Of a stretch of DNA of 64,000 nt, positions 35,172-45,088 are shown one piece after another. The stretch lies in contig NC_013525.1 of NCBI RefSeq assembly GCF_000025005.1, forward strand, positions 879,501-943,500, read 5' to 3'. Numbering within the stretch: the first letter of the stretch is position 1; every line of letters begins with the position of its first letter. The DNA comes from Thermobaculum terrenum ATCC BAA-798 (GTDB lineage Bacteria > Chloroflexota > Chloroflexia > Thermobaculales > Thermobaculaceae). Under the pieces are notes generated by a model. That model was not told where the DNA came from. It did no database searches and saw only the letters and a list, made by a program, of their open reading frames with translations. Position numbers and translations under genes: made by a program.

Positions 35172-36290
35172 TACACATGCGGCTACTGCCTTATCTTTTT
35201 CTAATTCCAGTTTTTGTGGGACGTACAGCTTGCCCACGCCAATGCGTGCATCGGCCATACCATAGTACACATCAATACGATCTGGCTGCCCGAGATCTAT
35301 CCTCTGATCTACGGCCGTTGGGAATACGACGTTGTTTACAATCCCCTGCCTCTCATCCTCCGTTGTAGGTTCGAGGATGGGCATCTTGGAGCGATAGATA
35401 ACTTTAGTGGGGTCGTCTCTATCTAGCACCAAAGCTCCCGCTGCGTAGTAGACATTTGGTTGTAGGTCTACACCTTCTATGATCTCGCCACTAACTCCAT
35501 GGAAAAGGGTCAGCCAGCCATGTTTGGTCAGTATAGGAGGAGTCCCCCCACCTATTTTTAGTGCTTCCCAGGATTCTTGTGGAACAGCGAGCAATCTGTG
35601 GTTAGAGAAGTGCGTTAGCCCCCTAAGATCAGAACCAATCTTGTCCACCGGGCAGTAGGAGATCCATATGCTTGGCCTAGAGTCTTCTACACCTTCTGGG
35701 AGCACTTGATAGGGCGGTGCTCCCCAGGGTGCAACATCGTAAGTTGGCCTATGAATGAGAGCTATAGAATCATTTCCATCAGGGTCCTTAATGAGCTCTG
35801 GAAATATTAGGGCATCCTTATTGGTATAGAAGTCAAACTCTACACCTCTAGCTGGTGCAAACTTGGCAAGTCCAAGCCGCCTCCATTCGAAGAGGTCATC
35901 GGACACAGCTAAAGCTATTCTTGGTCCCAATGGGCCATATGCGGTATAGGTCATCACATATTTGTCCAGGTAGGTTACGAAGGTAATCCTGGGATCTTCG
36001 CATCCTGCCGTTCTAGGGTTCTTCTCATAAGAGGCGGTAGGCTCAAGTACATAACCCAGACGTTCGACAGCCTTAGGATCTCCCTGATCGTCAAATATAA
36101 CCTTAGCTATACCTATCCTAGAGTAATTTTTCTCTGCCACTACTCTTGGGAAGATATATAGCTCTCCATTCCGACTCCTAGCTGCTGCGGGATTAAGAAC
36201 TCCCCAAGCTTCATCGGGGTTGTTAGGATCGGGTTCCATTATTACTCCGAGGCGTTCTATGCAGAAGAGAGGCTTTTCTGTCACGGTCAC
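35169..36290 (-). CDS. GH130 glycoside phosphorylase/hydrolase
   Basis: 373 residues forming a five-bladed propeller in this family. Visible are GVLNPAAARSRNGELYIFPRV, the GCEDPRITF signature with its conserved acid, and YYGMADARIGVGKL near the C-terminus. Most characterised members phosphorolyse beta-1,4- or beta-1,2-mannosides. The GTG start has AGGAGG seven bases ahead. It is divergent from the formate dehydrogenase operon. The substrate cannot be set from sequence alone. Confidence 0.87.
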   Translation of the reverse strand: MTVTEKPLFCIERLGVIMEPDPNNPDEAWGVLNPAAARSRNGELYIFPRVVAEKNYSRIGIAKVIFDDQGDPKAVERLGYVLEPTASYEKNPRTAGCEDPRITFVTYLDKYVMTYTAYGPLGPRIALAVSDDLFEWRRLGLAKFAPARGVEFDFYTNKDALIFPELIKDPDGNDSIALIHRPTYDVAPWGAPPYQVLPEGVEDSRPSIWISYCPVDKIGSDLRGLTHFSNHRLLAVPQESWEALKIGGGTPPILTKHGWLTLFHGVSGEIIEGVDLQPNVYYAAGALVLDRDDPTKVIYRSKMPILEPTTEDERQGIVNNVVFPTAVDQRIDLGQPDRIDVYYGMADARIGVGKLYVPQKLELEKDKAVAACV

Positions 36291-36636
36291 TTAACCGCCT
36301 CCTAGAATTTGAATAATGCTCCAACAAGAAATAACATAATCGTTTGTATTTTGTTTCCTATTTGACACAATAATCCCCTACGTTTGCAAATGGTTGATAA
36401 CTGATCTCTTAATATATTTACGTTTTTTAAATTCTTCAGTTTTCTCACAGTTACTATTTTTGATCTCAGCCACAGTTCCCCTCATATGGCAAGATTTATG
36501 CTTGCTGCTTGACTGGGGAAACGATGGCTGCTGAGCAACAATTATATCGGAAAGCCTTTCTAAATTTTAGGATATTTATATAATCAGCGCTAGTTATGCT
36601 GGGTGTTCTGTAGTGGAGGATAAGAGGAGATCCATT
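36291..36636. other. Divergent intergenic region, GH130 / formate dehydrogenase
   Basis: About 345 bases without a gene, rich in A/T runs. It must hold the promoters of both flanking genes. A TTGACA at about 36363 has no good -10 partner at 16-18 bases, and no sigma-54 site with correct spacing is present. No riboswitch motif was recognised. Confidence 0.5.
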
Positions 36637-39600
36637 ATGGACTTTCTACAGAAGATATCTGAGAGGGTAGGTATTTCTCCTAATGCTGTAAGTAACCCAA
36701 GTAGGCGCTTATATCCAAGAATCAGAGACGCGCAAGTTACAGTGAGTGTTTGTCCCTATTGTGCCGTGGGTTGTTCACAGCTCGTTTACCATAAAGACGG
36801 TAAAGTAATTGATATAGAGGGCAACTATGCAAGCCCCATTAATGGTGGGACCCTGTGCCCTAAAGGAGCAGCCACTTCTGGGCTTATCAATAGCCCTATG
36901 AGGATTAGAAATGTCAAGTACAGAGCTCCTTTTTCTGACAAGTGGGAGGAGAAATCCCTCGACTGGGCGCTGGATAGGATAGCCCAGCTAGTGAAAGAGA
37001 CTAGGGACCGTACTTTTGAAGAGTATGACCCCTCTGGTAGGAGAGTAATGCGTACCCTGGGTATAGGACATCTTGGAGGGGCTACGCTTGACAATGAAGA
37101 GAATTATCTTATCAAAAAGCTGTTCACAGCTGGTCTGGGTATTGTAGCGGTAGAGAATCAAGCACGTATATGACACTCTAGTACGGTGCCCGGTCTGGGC
37201 GCTCGACTAGGTAGAGGCGGTGCGACTACCTTTCAGCAGAGCTTGGCGGACTCTGACTGCATAGTCATTATGGGGTCCAACATGGCCGAGAATCACCCAG
37301 TAGGCTTCAGATTTGTCATGATGGCCAAAGAAAAGGGTGCAAAGCTCATACATATAGACCCTAGATTTACTCGAACCTCTGCCCTGTGTGATATTCATGT
37401 GCCTCTTCGAGCCGGAAGCGATATAGCATTCCTCGGAGGGCTTATCAACTACGTGCTGAATCATGATAGGTGGAATTCAGATGATTTCTTCCAGACCTAT
37501 GTGCGTCACTATACTAATGCCACGGCAATAATAGATGAGAACTTCAGAGATACAGAAGATCTGGGAGGGTTATTCTCTGGTTATGATCCTGATTCAAGAT
37601 CTTATGATACTTCTTCCTGGAAGTATAGTGGAGAAGGGTTACACTCCTCCCCTGTAGATCATGAGAGCCATACGGGCGAGGCACATGTAACTGGCTCAAA
37701 GGACACCGTTTCAGATAACTCTGAGTTTGACCTGACTATGCAGCACCCTCGGAGTGTGATGCAGATTCTGCGTAAGCATTTCGCGCGTTATACACCTGAT
37801 ATGGTTGCTGAGATATGTGGGATACCCAAGGAGTTGTTTATCAAAGTGGCTGAGACCATAATCGAGAACAGTGGTAGAGACAAGACCACCGCTTTCTGTT
37901 ATGCAGTGGCTTGGACTCAACATACTACTGGTTCTCAGATGATAGGCTGCTGCGCTATCTTGCAATTATTACTGGGGAACATTGGTAGACCTGGAGGAGG
38001 TATCTTAGCCCTAAGAGGGCATGCAACGATTCAGGGTTCTACCGACATTCCTACCCTCTACAACTTGTTGCCAGGGTACCTGCCGATGCCTTCTTCGGAA
38101 ACTGATGAGGATCAAACTTTATCTGGGTATATAGCCCACTATCAGACTCAGACCGGTTGGTGGTATAACCTTCCAAAGTACATTATCAGCCTGCTGAAAG
38201 CCTATTACGGTGATAATGCCACTGCTCAGAACGATTATGCTTATGACCTTCTGCCTCAGATAGGTGGGGATTACTCCTTTGAGGCAATGATTCCTCTCAT
38301 GCGTGATGGTGTAATGAGGGGGCTATTCTGCTTTGGTCAGAACCCTGCCGTTGGGGGGCAGAATGCTCGCCTTGCACGTAGAGCTCTGGCTTCTCTTGAT
38401 TGGCTAGTGGTCAGGGATGTTCACGAGATAGAGACGGCATCTTTCTGGTATGCCTCACCTGAGGTTAAGAGAGGTGAGATCAGACCCGAAGAGATCCCAA
38501 CAGAAGTATTTCTATTGCCTGCCGCTTTACCGCCTGAGAAAGATGGGTCGTTTACTAATACCCAACGTTTGGTGCAGTGGCACGATAAGGCTGTAGATCC
38601 TCCGGATGATGCAAGATCGGAGACTTGGTTCCTCTATCATCTAGGCAGGAGACTAAAGGAGCTCTATGCAGGTGATGATTCTCTAAAGGGAAGGCAAATC
38701 TTGGCTCTTACATGGAATTATAGTACCGAGGGACATTTGCAGGAGCCAAAGGCTGAGGATATCTTGTACGAGATCAACGGCTATCGAGTCGAAGATAGAA
38801 AACTTCTTGAGAGCTTCGAGGATATAAAGGATGATGGTTCTACTGCGTGTGGTTGCTGGATATACTGCGGGATAACTCCCGATTATGGTGTAAACAGGGC
38901 TAGAAATCGTGATGCTGATGATAAGGCTTCACTCGGTTGGGGATTTTCATGGCCTGCCAATAGACGTATTCTCTATAATCGCGCTTCTGCTGATCCCCAG
39001 GGCAAGCCTTGGAGCGAGAGAAAGAAATGGGTATGGTGGGATGAATCACAGAAGAAGTGGGTTGGCTATGATATCCCCGATTTCCCCGTGAACAAGGATC
39101 CGTCTTACACCCCTCCAAAGGATGCCAAGGGCGTTGATGCTCACTCGGGGGATTCTCCCTTCATAATGATGTCTGATGGCAAGGGCTGGTTGTTCACACC
39201 AAAAGGAATGAAGGATGGTCCTTTGCCCACTCACTATGAGCCAAAAGAGTCCCCCTATCCTAACTTGTTGTATCCTGATCACCCGGTCAATCCTTGTGCT
39301 ATTCTCTTCGAAAGGCCAGATAATCCTTATCATGCTATAGAGGATCCCGCATTCCCACATATATTGACGACCTATAGGCTAACCGAGCATCATACAGCTG
39401 GGGGTATGACCAGGTGGGTGCCTTGGTTGGCGGAGCTGCAACCTGAAGGATTTGTGGAAATTAGCCCAGAGTTGGCACGAGAGATAGGTGTAGTTACAGG
39501 AGACTGGGTTGTGTTATCTACCGCCAGGGGAGAGATAGAATCCAGGGTCCTGGTTACGGCTAGGTTGCAGCCTATAGTTAGGGACGGTAGAAGAATACAT

Positions 39601-39756
39601 CAAATAGGTATGCCATGGCACTTCGGATACGGTGGGCTTGCGAGAGGGGCATCTGCTAACGATCTTAGTGCACTTATCGAGGATCCTAACTCGCGTATCC
39701 ATGAGGCAAAGAGCTTTACCTGTAATATTCGCAAGGGCAGATTAGACAGGAGATAG
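36637..39756 (+). CDS. Formate dehydrogenase catalytic subunit, selenocysteine-containing
   Basis: One gene read through an in-frame TGA at 37171-37173: 1039 residues with Sec at 179. Flanking residues NQARI-Sec-HSSTV match the active site of FdnG/FdhH enzymes, and both sides stay in the same frame. Near the N-terminus CPYCAVGC and TLCPKG bind a 4Fe-4S cluster, followed by molybdopterin domains (MGSNMAENHPVGFRF, GNIGRPGGG, FGQNPAVGGQNARLARR) and the C-terminal cofactor domain. ATG at 36637 follows AAGAGGAGA; a GTG eight codons earlier is inferior. There is no Tat signal, so the subunit probably faces the cytoplasm. It oxidises formate (or reduces CO2) and passes electrons to the next two subunits. 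The metal (Mo or W) cannot be told. Confidence 0.95.
37171..37210 (+). promoter_or_regulatory. UGA-Sec codon and bacterial SECIS hairpin
   Basis: Numbering UGA as 1-3, the loop GGUCU and following G occupy 22-27, the same offset as in E. coli fdhF. The apical stem is GUGCCC with GGGCGC (six pairs, including U17-G). The lower stem pairs CUAGU (8-12) with ACUAG (36-40), with two more C-G pairs between. This is the structure SelB binds to insert selenocysteine. Confidence 0.9.
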
Positions 39757-39761
39757 TTACG

Positions 39762-40574
39762 ATGTCTATTGGCAGCTTACAGTCGCCTGTTGGCTTTCTT
39801 ACAGATACCACTCTATGTATAGGCTGTAAGGCTTGTGAAGTTGCCTGCAAGCAATGGAACCAGCTACCAATGGATGGGCTCACCTGGACTGGGAATAGTT
39901 ATGATAATACTGGGGATTTGGGAGCCTATACGTGGAGACATGTTGAGTTTATAGAGAGGTTTCAGGAAGATATCCCCAGGGCTTCCGACATGCCTCCTTT
40001 TCAAAGCCACTGGCTTATGATGAGCGATGTTTGTAAGCACTGCGCTGTAGCAGGCTGCCTGGAGGCATGCCCCACAGGTGCTATTATCCGCACAGAGTTT
40101 GGTACCGTTTACATTCAGCCCGATATATGTAATGGATGCGGGTATTGCGTGCCTGCTTGCCCGTTCGGAGTGCCTGATATCGGCGCGTATGATGGCATAT
40201 CTCACAAATGCACTCTATGTTATGACAGACTCAAGGATGGCCTTGAGCCAGCTTGTGCTAAGGCTTGTCCTACCGATTCTATTCAGTTTGGCTCTTACAT
40301 TGAGCTGAAGGAAAGGGCCAGGAGACGGGTAGAGCATCTCCATTTGCTAGGTGTGACTAGCGCCTACATATACGGTGACGAGAACTTCGGTGGTACGAAC
40401 GGCATACAAGGACTATATGCCATGTTCATTCTTACCGATGAGCCTGAGGTGTATAACCTGCCAAGGAGACCGGAACTTCCTCAGAGAAAAGTTCTGAGGG
40501 GTTATTTGTCTGGTTTACTGTTCTCAATCTTGATGATGGTGCTGACTGCTTTGTCCTTGAAGAGACGAGATTGA
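39762..40574 (+). CDS. Formate dehydrogenase iron-sulfur subunit
   Basis: 270 residues. Four ferredoxin-type cysteine sets are visible: CIGCKACEVAC, CKHCAVAGCLEACP, CNGCGYCVPACPFG and CTLCYDRLKDGLEPACAKACP, enough for four 4Fe-4S clusters. A C-terminal hydrophobic helix (GLLFSILMMVLTALSL) anchors it to the membrane, as in FdnH. It starts five bases after the catalytic subunit and relays electrons from it to the membrane subunit. Confidence 0.94.
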   Translation: MSIGSLQSPVGFLTDTTLCIGCKACEVACKQWNQLPMDGLTWTGNSYDNTGDLGAYTWRHVEFIERFQEDIPRASDMPPFQSHWLMMSDVCKHCAVAGCLEACPTGAIIRTEFGTVYIQPDICNGCGYCVPACPFGVPDIGAYDGISHKCTLCYDRLKDGLEPACAKACPTDSIQFGSYIELKERARRRVEHLHLLGVTSAYIYGDENFGGTNGIQGLYAMFILTDEPEVYNLPRRPELPQRKVLRGYLSGLLFSILMMVLTALSLKRRD

Positions 40575-40587
40575 TGGAGCTTATACT

Positions 40588-41571
40588 ATGACTGAGATAC
40601 GAGCTAGAAGAGAGTCTGAAGATAAAAATCGAATCCAAGACATAACTTATTATGACAGACCTGTGATACACAAGCCCCATTGGGGATGGCTTATTATCAC
40701 ATACTTCTTCCTAGGTGGACTCTCTGGCGCTTGCTACCTGATTGGTTTGATTGCTGACCTTGTAAGGTTTGATGTCACCGGACGTCTTGGCAAGGTTTGC
40801 AGGTATATATCTTTATCCTCACTTATACCTTGTCCTGTGCTTCTCATACTTGATCTGAAGAGACCCGAGAGGTTTCATCATATGCTAAGGGTACTTAAGC
40901 TACGTTCTCCCATGTCGGTTGGCACGTGGGTACTATCTATATTTGGCCTGCTATCTGGTGCTGTGACTACAGCTGATCTGTTACGTAACATACTTCCTCA
41001 GGGTAAGGTCAATAAATTCCTTCATGCGTTAGATCCTATGCTATCTCTCGCCAAGGTAATGGCAGGTTTGCCTGCTATGTTTATGACGTTCTACACTGCA
41101 GTGCTTCTCGCTGCCACTGCTGTACCAGTGTGGACGAAGAGAGCTGCAACCTTGCCTTTGGTGTTCGTGTCTTCTTCTTTTTCCTCAGCTTTGGCAGTTA
41201 CTTCCCTGGTTACTTCCATTACAAAGATGTTTGCAGTTAATAAAGCGTTGGTATCGCTTCAGCTGTGGATGGGCCCTATTGACTTTATAGTCAAGTTATT
41301 CTTCGAGCGGACTCTTGCGCGTAGTCTTAGATTCTACCTAACGGATGGCAGGCTAAAGCTTGTAAACTTGCTAGGGGTTAGAATAATAGGTGAGATCTTC
41401 CCTCTCTCGCTGCTGTTGATAACACGTATCAGGAAAGCAAATAATCCTTGGCTAGGTAGAATATCATCCCTGATGATATTGCTAGGTGCGCTAGCATCTA
41501 GGTACGTCGTAGTTAAGGCTGGAGAGAAATCTGCTGTTGATCCTAAGGCCGTCTTCGAGATCACTAGGTGA
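40588..41571 (+). CDS. NrfD/PsrC-type membrane subunit of formate dehydrogenase
   Basis: 327 residues with eight or so hydrophobic helices. The start of the membrane domain (FLGGLSGACYLIGLIADL) and LDLKRPERFHHMLR are typical of NrfD/PsrC quinone-interacting subunits rather than of the cytochrome b FdnI. It therefore probably exchanges electrons with quinone without heme. Its stop overlaps the next gene's GTG by four bases. Confidence 0.88.
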   Translation: MTEIRARRESEDKNRIQDITYYDRPVIHKPHWGWLIITYFFLGGLSGACYLIGLIADLVRFDVTGRLGKVCRYISLSSLIPCPVLLILDLKRPERFHHMLRVLKLRSPMSVGTWVLSIFGLLSGAVTTADLLRNILPQGKVNKFLHALDPMLSLAKVMAGLPAMFMTFYTAVLLAATAVPVWTKRAATLPLVFVSSSFSSALAVTSLVTSITKMFAVNKALVSLQLWMGPIDFIVKLFFERTLARSLRFYLTDGRLKLVNLLGVRIIGEIFPLSLLLITRIRKANNPWLGRISSLMILLGALASRYVVVKAGEKSAVDPKAVFEITR

Positions 41572-42368
41572 TACCAGTAAAGAGCAGGGATAATACAAAG
41601 ATAAAAATCCTAAGAAAGCTCAGATCCCGGAAGTTTAGGGAACAGTCAGGGCTGTGCTATGTAGAAGGCATAAGGCAAGTTTACTCCGCCTTCGAGGAAG
41701 GCTTCCATTTTGAGTTTCTTATAGTATCTAGCGACCTTCTTAGGAGTGAACATGCCTGGAAATTGGTGAATGATCTTATTAGTAATGGGGTCCAAGTAAT
41801 AGATGTTGATCAGAATATTTTTAAGTCCATTAGCCTTAGGGACAATCCCCAAGGTATAGCTGGCGTCGTCCGGCAGAAGTGGCATTCACTAGAATCTATA
41901 GATCCCAGGGAAGGACTTTGTTTACTAGCACTGAAGGCCGTGCAGGATCCCGGTAATATTGGGTCCATACTACGCACTGCTGATGCTGTAGGTGTAAGAT
42001 ACGTAATACTCTTGGGAGACTCTGTTGATCCTTACGACCCTAATTCTGTGAGGGCTGGTGCGGGAGCTACATTCACTGTAAAGCTGATTAAGACTTCTTT
42101 TGAGCGTCTGCTTGATTGGAAGAATATTCATCAAATACCAGTCATAGGGGCAGTGGGAGGCGCACCCCTGAATTACAGTCGAGTAAATTACCCATATCCC
42201 TGCATACTTCTCATGGGTAGTGAAAGACAAGGATTGGACTTGAGAGAGCAGAGTTCATGTGACATGCTAGTGAGCGTACCAATGGTGGGTAAGGTTGACT
42301 CTCTGAATCTAGCTGTAGCTACTTCGGTCATCTTGTACGAGATATTTGATCAGAGGTCTAGGTTATAA
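41568..42368 (+). CDS. TrmH/SpoU-family RNA 2'-O-methyltransferase
   Basis: 266 residues. An N-terminal substrate-binding domain (KFREQSGLCYVEGIRQVYSA) is followed by a knotted SPOUT domain with ALKAVQDPGNIGSILRTADA, LLMGSERQGL and VSVPMVGKVDSLNLAVATSV. It methylates the ribose of rRNA or tRNA with SAM; the target is not readable. It overlaps the formate dehydrogenase membrane gene by GTGA, probably an operon convenience rather than a functional link. Confidence 0.9.
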   Translation: MIPVKSRDNTKIKILRKLRSRKFREQSGLCYVEGIRQVYSAFEEGFHFEFLIVSSDLLRSEHAWKLVNDLISNGVQVIDVDQNIFKSISLRDNPQGIAGVVRQKWHSLESIDPREGLCLLALKAVQDPGNIGSILRTADAVGVRYVILLGDSVDPYDPNSVRAGAGATFTVKLIKTSFERLLDWKNIHQIPVIGAVGGAPLNYSRVNYPYPCILLMGSERQGLDLREQSSCDMLVSVPMVGKVDSLNLAVATSVILYEIFDQRSRL

Positions 42369-43040
42369 GCTAACTTTGTCTATCTCGTCTTCTTTCAGTA
42401 TTTGTCCGCCTAATATCTTCTGAAAATCGGTGCAGATATCATAAAAGCTTTCAAACGAATGTACTTTTAGCCCTTTTGAGAGTGCATAGCTTAGTAAAGG
42501 CTCTAATGCCCAAACTCTATCTGCCACTTCTGCAGCTCTTCTATCGGATGTACCATTCCCGATGAACCATATCTCATCGTACTGCTTGCGGTGATAGTTG
42601 ATCACAGCTTCTTTGAACTCTACATCGCCATCGCGGTCGAATGGGCTAGGAAGAGAGAGTAACCATTGCCCATCCACATAATCGTCCACTAGTGAATAGA
42701 CAGGGATGTTCAAATTCTTCCCTAGTACACTATATATATAGCTTCGCAGTCCGCCACTAACTATTGCCAGATGGAGGTTATATCCCCGACAGCACTCGAT
42801 AAATTCTTCCCACCCTGGGCGAATCTTTGCATTTCTCTTGACAAACTCGTTAACCTCATGCGGTGGATTGGGTACGTGTGAGAACTGCTCGCTCATGTTC
42901 TCTAATATAGAAACCTTTCCCTGGTCGAATTTCTCTTCTATTCTTTCCCAGTCAGCTGTGGAGAACTCCTTCAGTATCTCTATACCCATATCTTGCAGCG
43001 TTATGGTGCCATCGAAATCGCAGAGAACTGCAATTTTCAT
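42363..43040 (-). CDS. HAD-IB phosphatase (MtnX/SerB-like)
   Basis: 225 residues. CDFDGTITLQDMG carries the nucleophile, AIVSGGLRSYI is motif II, and IGNGTSDRRAAEVADRVWA is motif IV. It resembles MtnX and phosphoserine phosphatase-like HADs; no other methionine-salvage gene is adjacent. Its end overlaps the convergent methyltransferase by six bases. Confidence 0.82.
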   Translation of the reverse strand: MKIAVLCDFDGTITLQDMGIEILKEFSTADWERIEEKFDQGKVSILENMSEQFSHVPNPPHEVNEFVKRNAKIRPGWEEFIECCRGYNLHLAIVSGGLRSYIYSVLGKNLNIPVYSLVDDYVDGQWLLSLPSPFDRDGDVEFKEAVINYHRKQYDEIWFIGNGTSDRRAAEVADRVWALEPLLSYALSKGLKVHSFESFYDICTDFQKILGGQILKEDEIDKVSL

Positions 43041-43128
43041 ATTCCCTCCTGGTATAGGTGTTGGATCAACCCAGTATACCAGCTATTACCGGTGCCACTT
43101 GAGTAAAGCGAACACTTGAGTTATCCTT

Positions 43129-44964
43129 ATGCAACAACTGCTGAAGCAGCATGAGGTGAGGCTTATTTTCCCGTCTTTGAATATAAAGATCACAATGCTT
43201 TCTCTGATTATTATGCCTTCCCTGTTGGCTTGCTCGATAAGCACGACTAGTGATTATTTGTCTTATAATCCTACCCCTGTCCCAACTTTGCCTATTCCCC
43301 AGATAGATGACCTGCAGATAACTCCTACTGCTGTAGCTACTCCATATCCTACTCCGTCACCCACCAGACAACCTATATCAACCGATATTCCACGCCAAAC
43401 AAATAAATATGTTCCTCCTGTTCAGCAGGCAACCGATATAGGACTGGGGAATGTCTTTACTCAGAGGTTTGGCAGGTATATCCAGCCTGGTGGGGATGTT
43501 CCAAGCACTATTTCGTGGAATTTCCGATTGCAGGATAGAGTATTGCCCCAAGTTACTTTCCAGGATGGTGTCCTCATTGCAGCTACCTACAATGGTAGAG
43601 TCTATGGAATCGATGCGAATTCTGGTATGGAGCTTTGGACTACAAATATTGGTGCTAGCATACTCGTACCTCCTGAGACCAGTGATGGAATAGTCTTCCT
43701 TGTTACTACACAGGGGCTTTATGCCCTTGATCACTTTGATGGCCGTGTCCTTTGGCAAAAGGCGATATCCGTAAGCGATGTAAATGATGCTGTTGCCTAT
43801 AACCAGAGAGCTTATGTGATACTCCACAGAAATGTGCTCTGCTTTGATCTTACTAGTGGTGAGCTTCTGTGGAAAAAGCAGTTTCAGAGCGATATATCTG
43901 GGGCTCCCGTAATGAGTAGAGATAACTACCTGGTTATGCCGTTAGGTAACGGCTTAATAATGCTCGACTCAAAGGGTAAACAGATTTGGAAGACTCAGAG
44001 GGTGAGACCACTGCCTAATGCAACGATAGTAATGGGAAATAAAGAGGTCTTCGTTCCCGCTGACGGCAACTACATAACTTCGGTTTCTCTGAATAACGGG
44101 AAAATCGGCCAACAGAGGCATTCTGAGCTTACCCCAAGGGATTTGATGCTTTATAGGTCATCTTTGTTGGCAATTACTGTTGGGAACGGAGAAACACATA
44201 TACTTAGGTACGATTTAGGAAGCAACGGGCTTCAAAGGGACCTAAAACTAAGAGGGATAGACTATGTTTCTGCTTCTCTGGCGGGTGACAGGCTTTATTT
44301 GGTTGGGAAGAATGATTTGTACTCTATTAATCTTCCGGACTTGTCTGTAGTCTGGAAGTATAACCTCAAAGGGCAAGTTATAGGTATCCCTATAGTTGTA
44401 CGGAACTCACTCTACATGATGGTTGACGATAAGATAGTCGCTTTCAATAAGCGCGAGATCAGTAATAACTTACCCGAGATTTCTCCTTACTACATGAGGG
44501 CTGACGACATTGGAGATGTGCGAGAGCGTAGATTGAGTTTTGCGGACATTGAAACCGCGGGGGCACAATTTATTGATAAGTTCGGTCACAAAGGGATTCT
44601 CTTTGAAATGAAGACTCCTGATGCCTCGGGTAAATCTTCATCCTTAAGCTCGGTCTTTGCCTTCGATTACACGGATGACGGCCAGATAGATGTCTACGTT
44701 TTTGTCAGCCGTAAAGAGGCAATTATGGAGATGAAGATGTATGGAGAAAAAGGCGATCAGTTTAAGGTAGTCAATGATGCACTACCTTTTGAAAGTGCTC
44801 ACGGAGATGTGAAGGTATTTGTCCCCCTGCAACCTTTCCTGTCTCCTCAGGACTTAGAGATCCCCATAAACTGGTATGCCTACACATATGTAGGTGGCTT
44901 ACCTGCTCAGGATTTTATAAACAACAATGGAGAATTGTTCCGATTGATACCAAAAGGTAACTAG
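43129..44964 (+). CDS. PQQ-like beta-propeller lipoprotein
   Basis: 611 residues. The hydrophobic leader ends in a lipobox LLAC at about residue 35 and is followed by a Pro/Thr-rich linker. Then comes a propeller of repeats with GRVYGIDANSGMELWTTNIG, LYALDHFDGRVLWQKAI and LTSGELLWKKQ, the PQQ_2/BamB-type blades. A C-terminal domain of about 150 residues (from about 460) follows and is not recognised. Probably an extracellular binding or scaffold protein. The start lacks a clear ribosome-binding site, so the true first codon is uncertain. Confidence 0.77.
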   Translation: MQQLLKQHEVRLIFPSLNIKITMLSLIIMPSLLACSISTTSDYLSYNPTPVPTLPIPQIDDLQITPTAVATPYPTPSPTRQPISTDIPRQTNKYVPPVQQATDIGLGNVFTQRFGRYIQPGGDVPSTISWNFRLQDRVLPQVTFQDGVLIAATYNGRVYGIDANSGMELWTTNIGASILVPPETSDGIVFLVTTQGLYALDHFDGRVLWQKAISVSDVNDAVAYNQRAYVILHRNVLCFDLTSGELLWKKQFQSDISGAPVMSRDNYLVMPLGNGLIMLDSKGKQIWKTQRVRPLPNATIVMGNKEVFVPADGNYITSVSLNNGKIGQQRHSELTPRDLMLYRSSLLAITVGNGETHILRYDLGSNGLQRDLKLRGIDYVSASLAGDRLYLVGKNDLYSINLPDLSVVWKYNLKGQVIGIPIVVRNSLYMMVDDKIVAFNKREISNNLPEISPYYMRADDIGDVRERRLSFADIETAGAQFIDKFGHKGILFEMKTPDASGKSSSLSSVFAFDYTDDGQIDVYVFVSRKEAIMEMKMYGEKGDQFKVVNDALPFESAHGDVKVFVPLQPFLSPQDLEIPINWYAYTYVGGLPAQDFINNNGELFRLIPKGN

Positions 44965-45088
44965 ATGGTTGAGAATTTATTGTAATTTTTGCAATTATTA
45001 TTATCGTTAATGTATTTCTAGCTACTGATGTGTATACTACACAGTATGTAGGGACGATGATCACTTATTACTAAGGTGGTGCATTGTA

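Noticed and set aside
36480-36520. Sigma-54 promoter (TGGCAAGATTTATGCTTGC) for the formate dehydrogenase
   Set aside because: The GG-to-GC spacing is four bases too long for a -24/-12 promoter.
37171-37173. Premature stop or frameshift splitting the formate dehydrogenase
   Set aside because: The reading frame is unchanged on both sides, TGA sits exactly at the catalytic Sec site, and a SECIS hairpin follows.
45034-45047. Operator for the XRE regulator (ATACT-ACAC-AGTAT)
   Set aside because: Only five-base arms in an A/T-rich leader; such a match is expected by chance.
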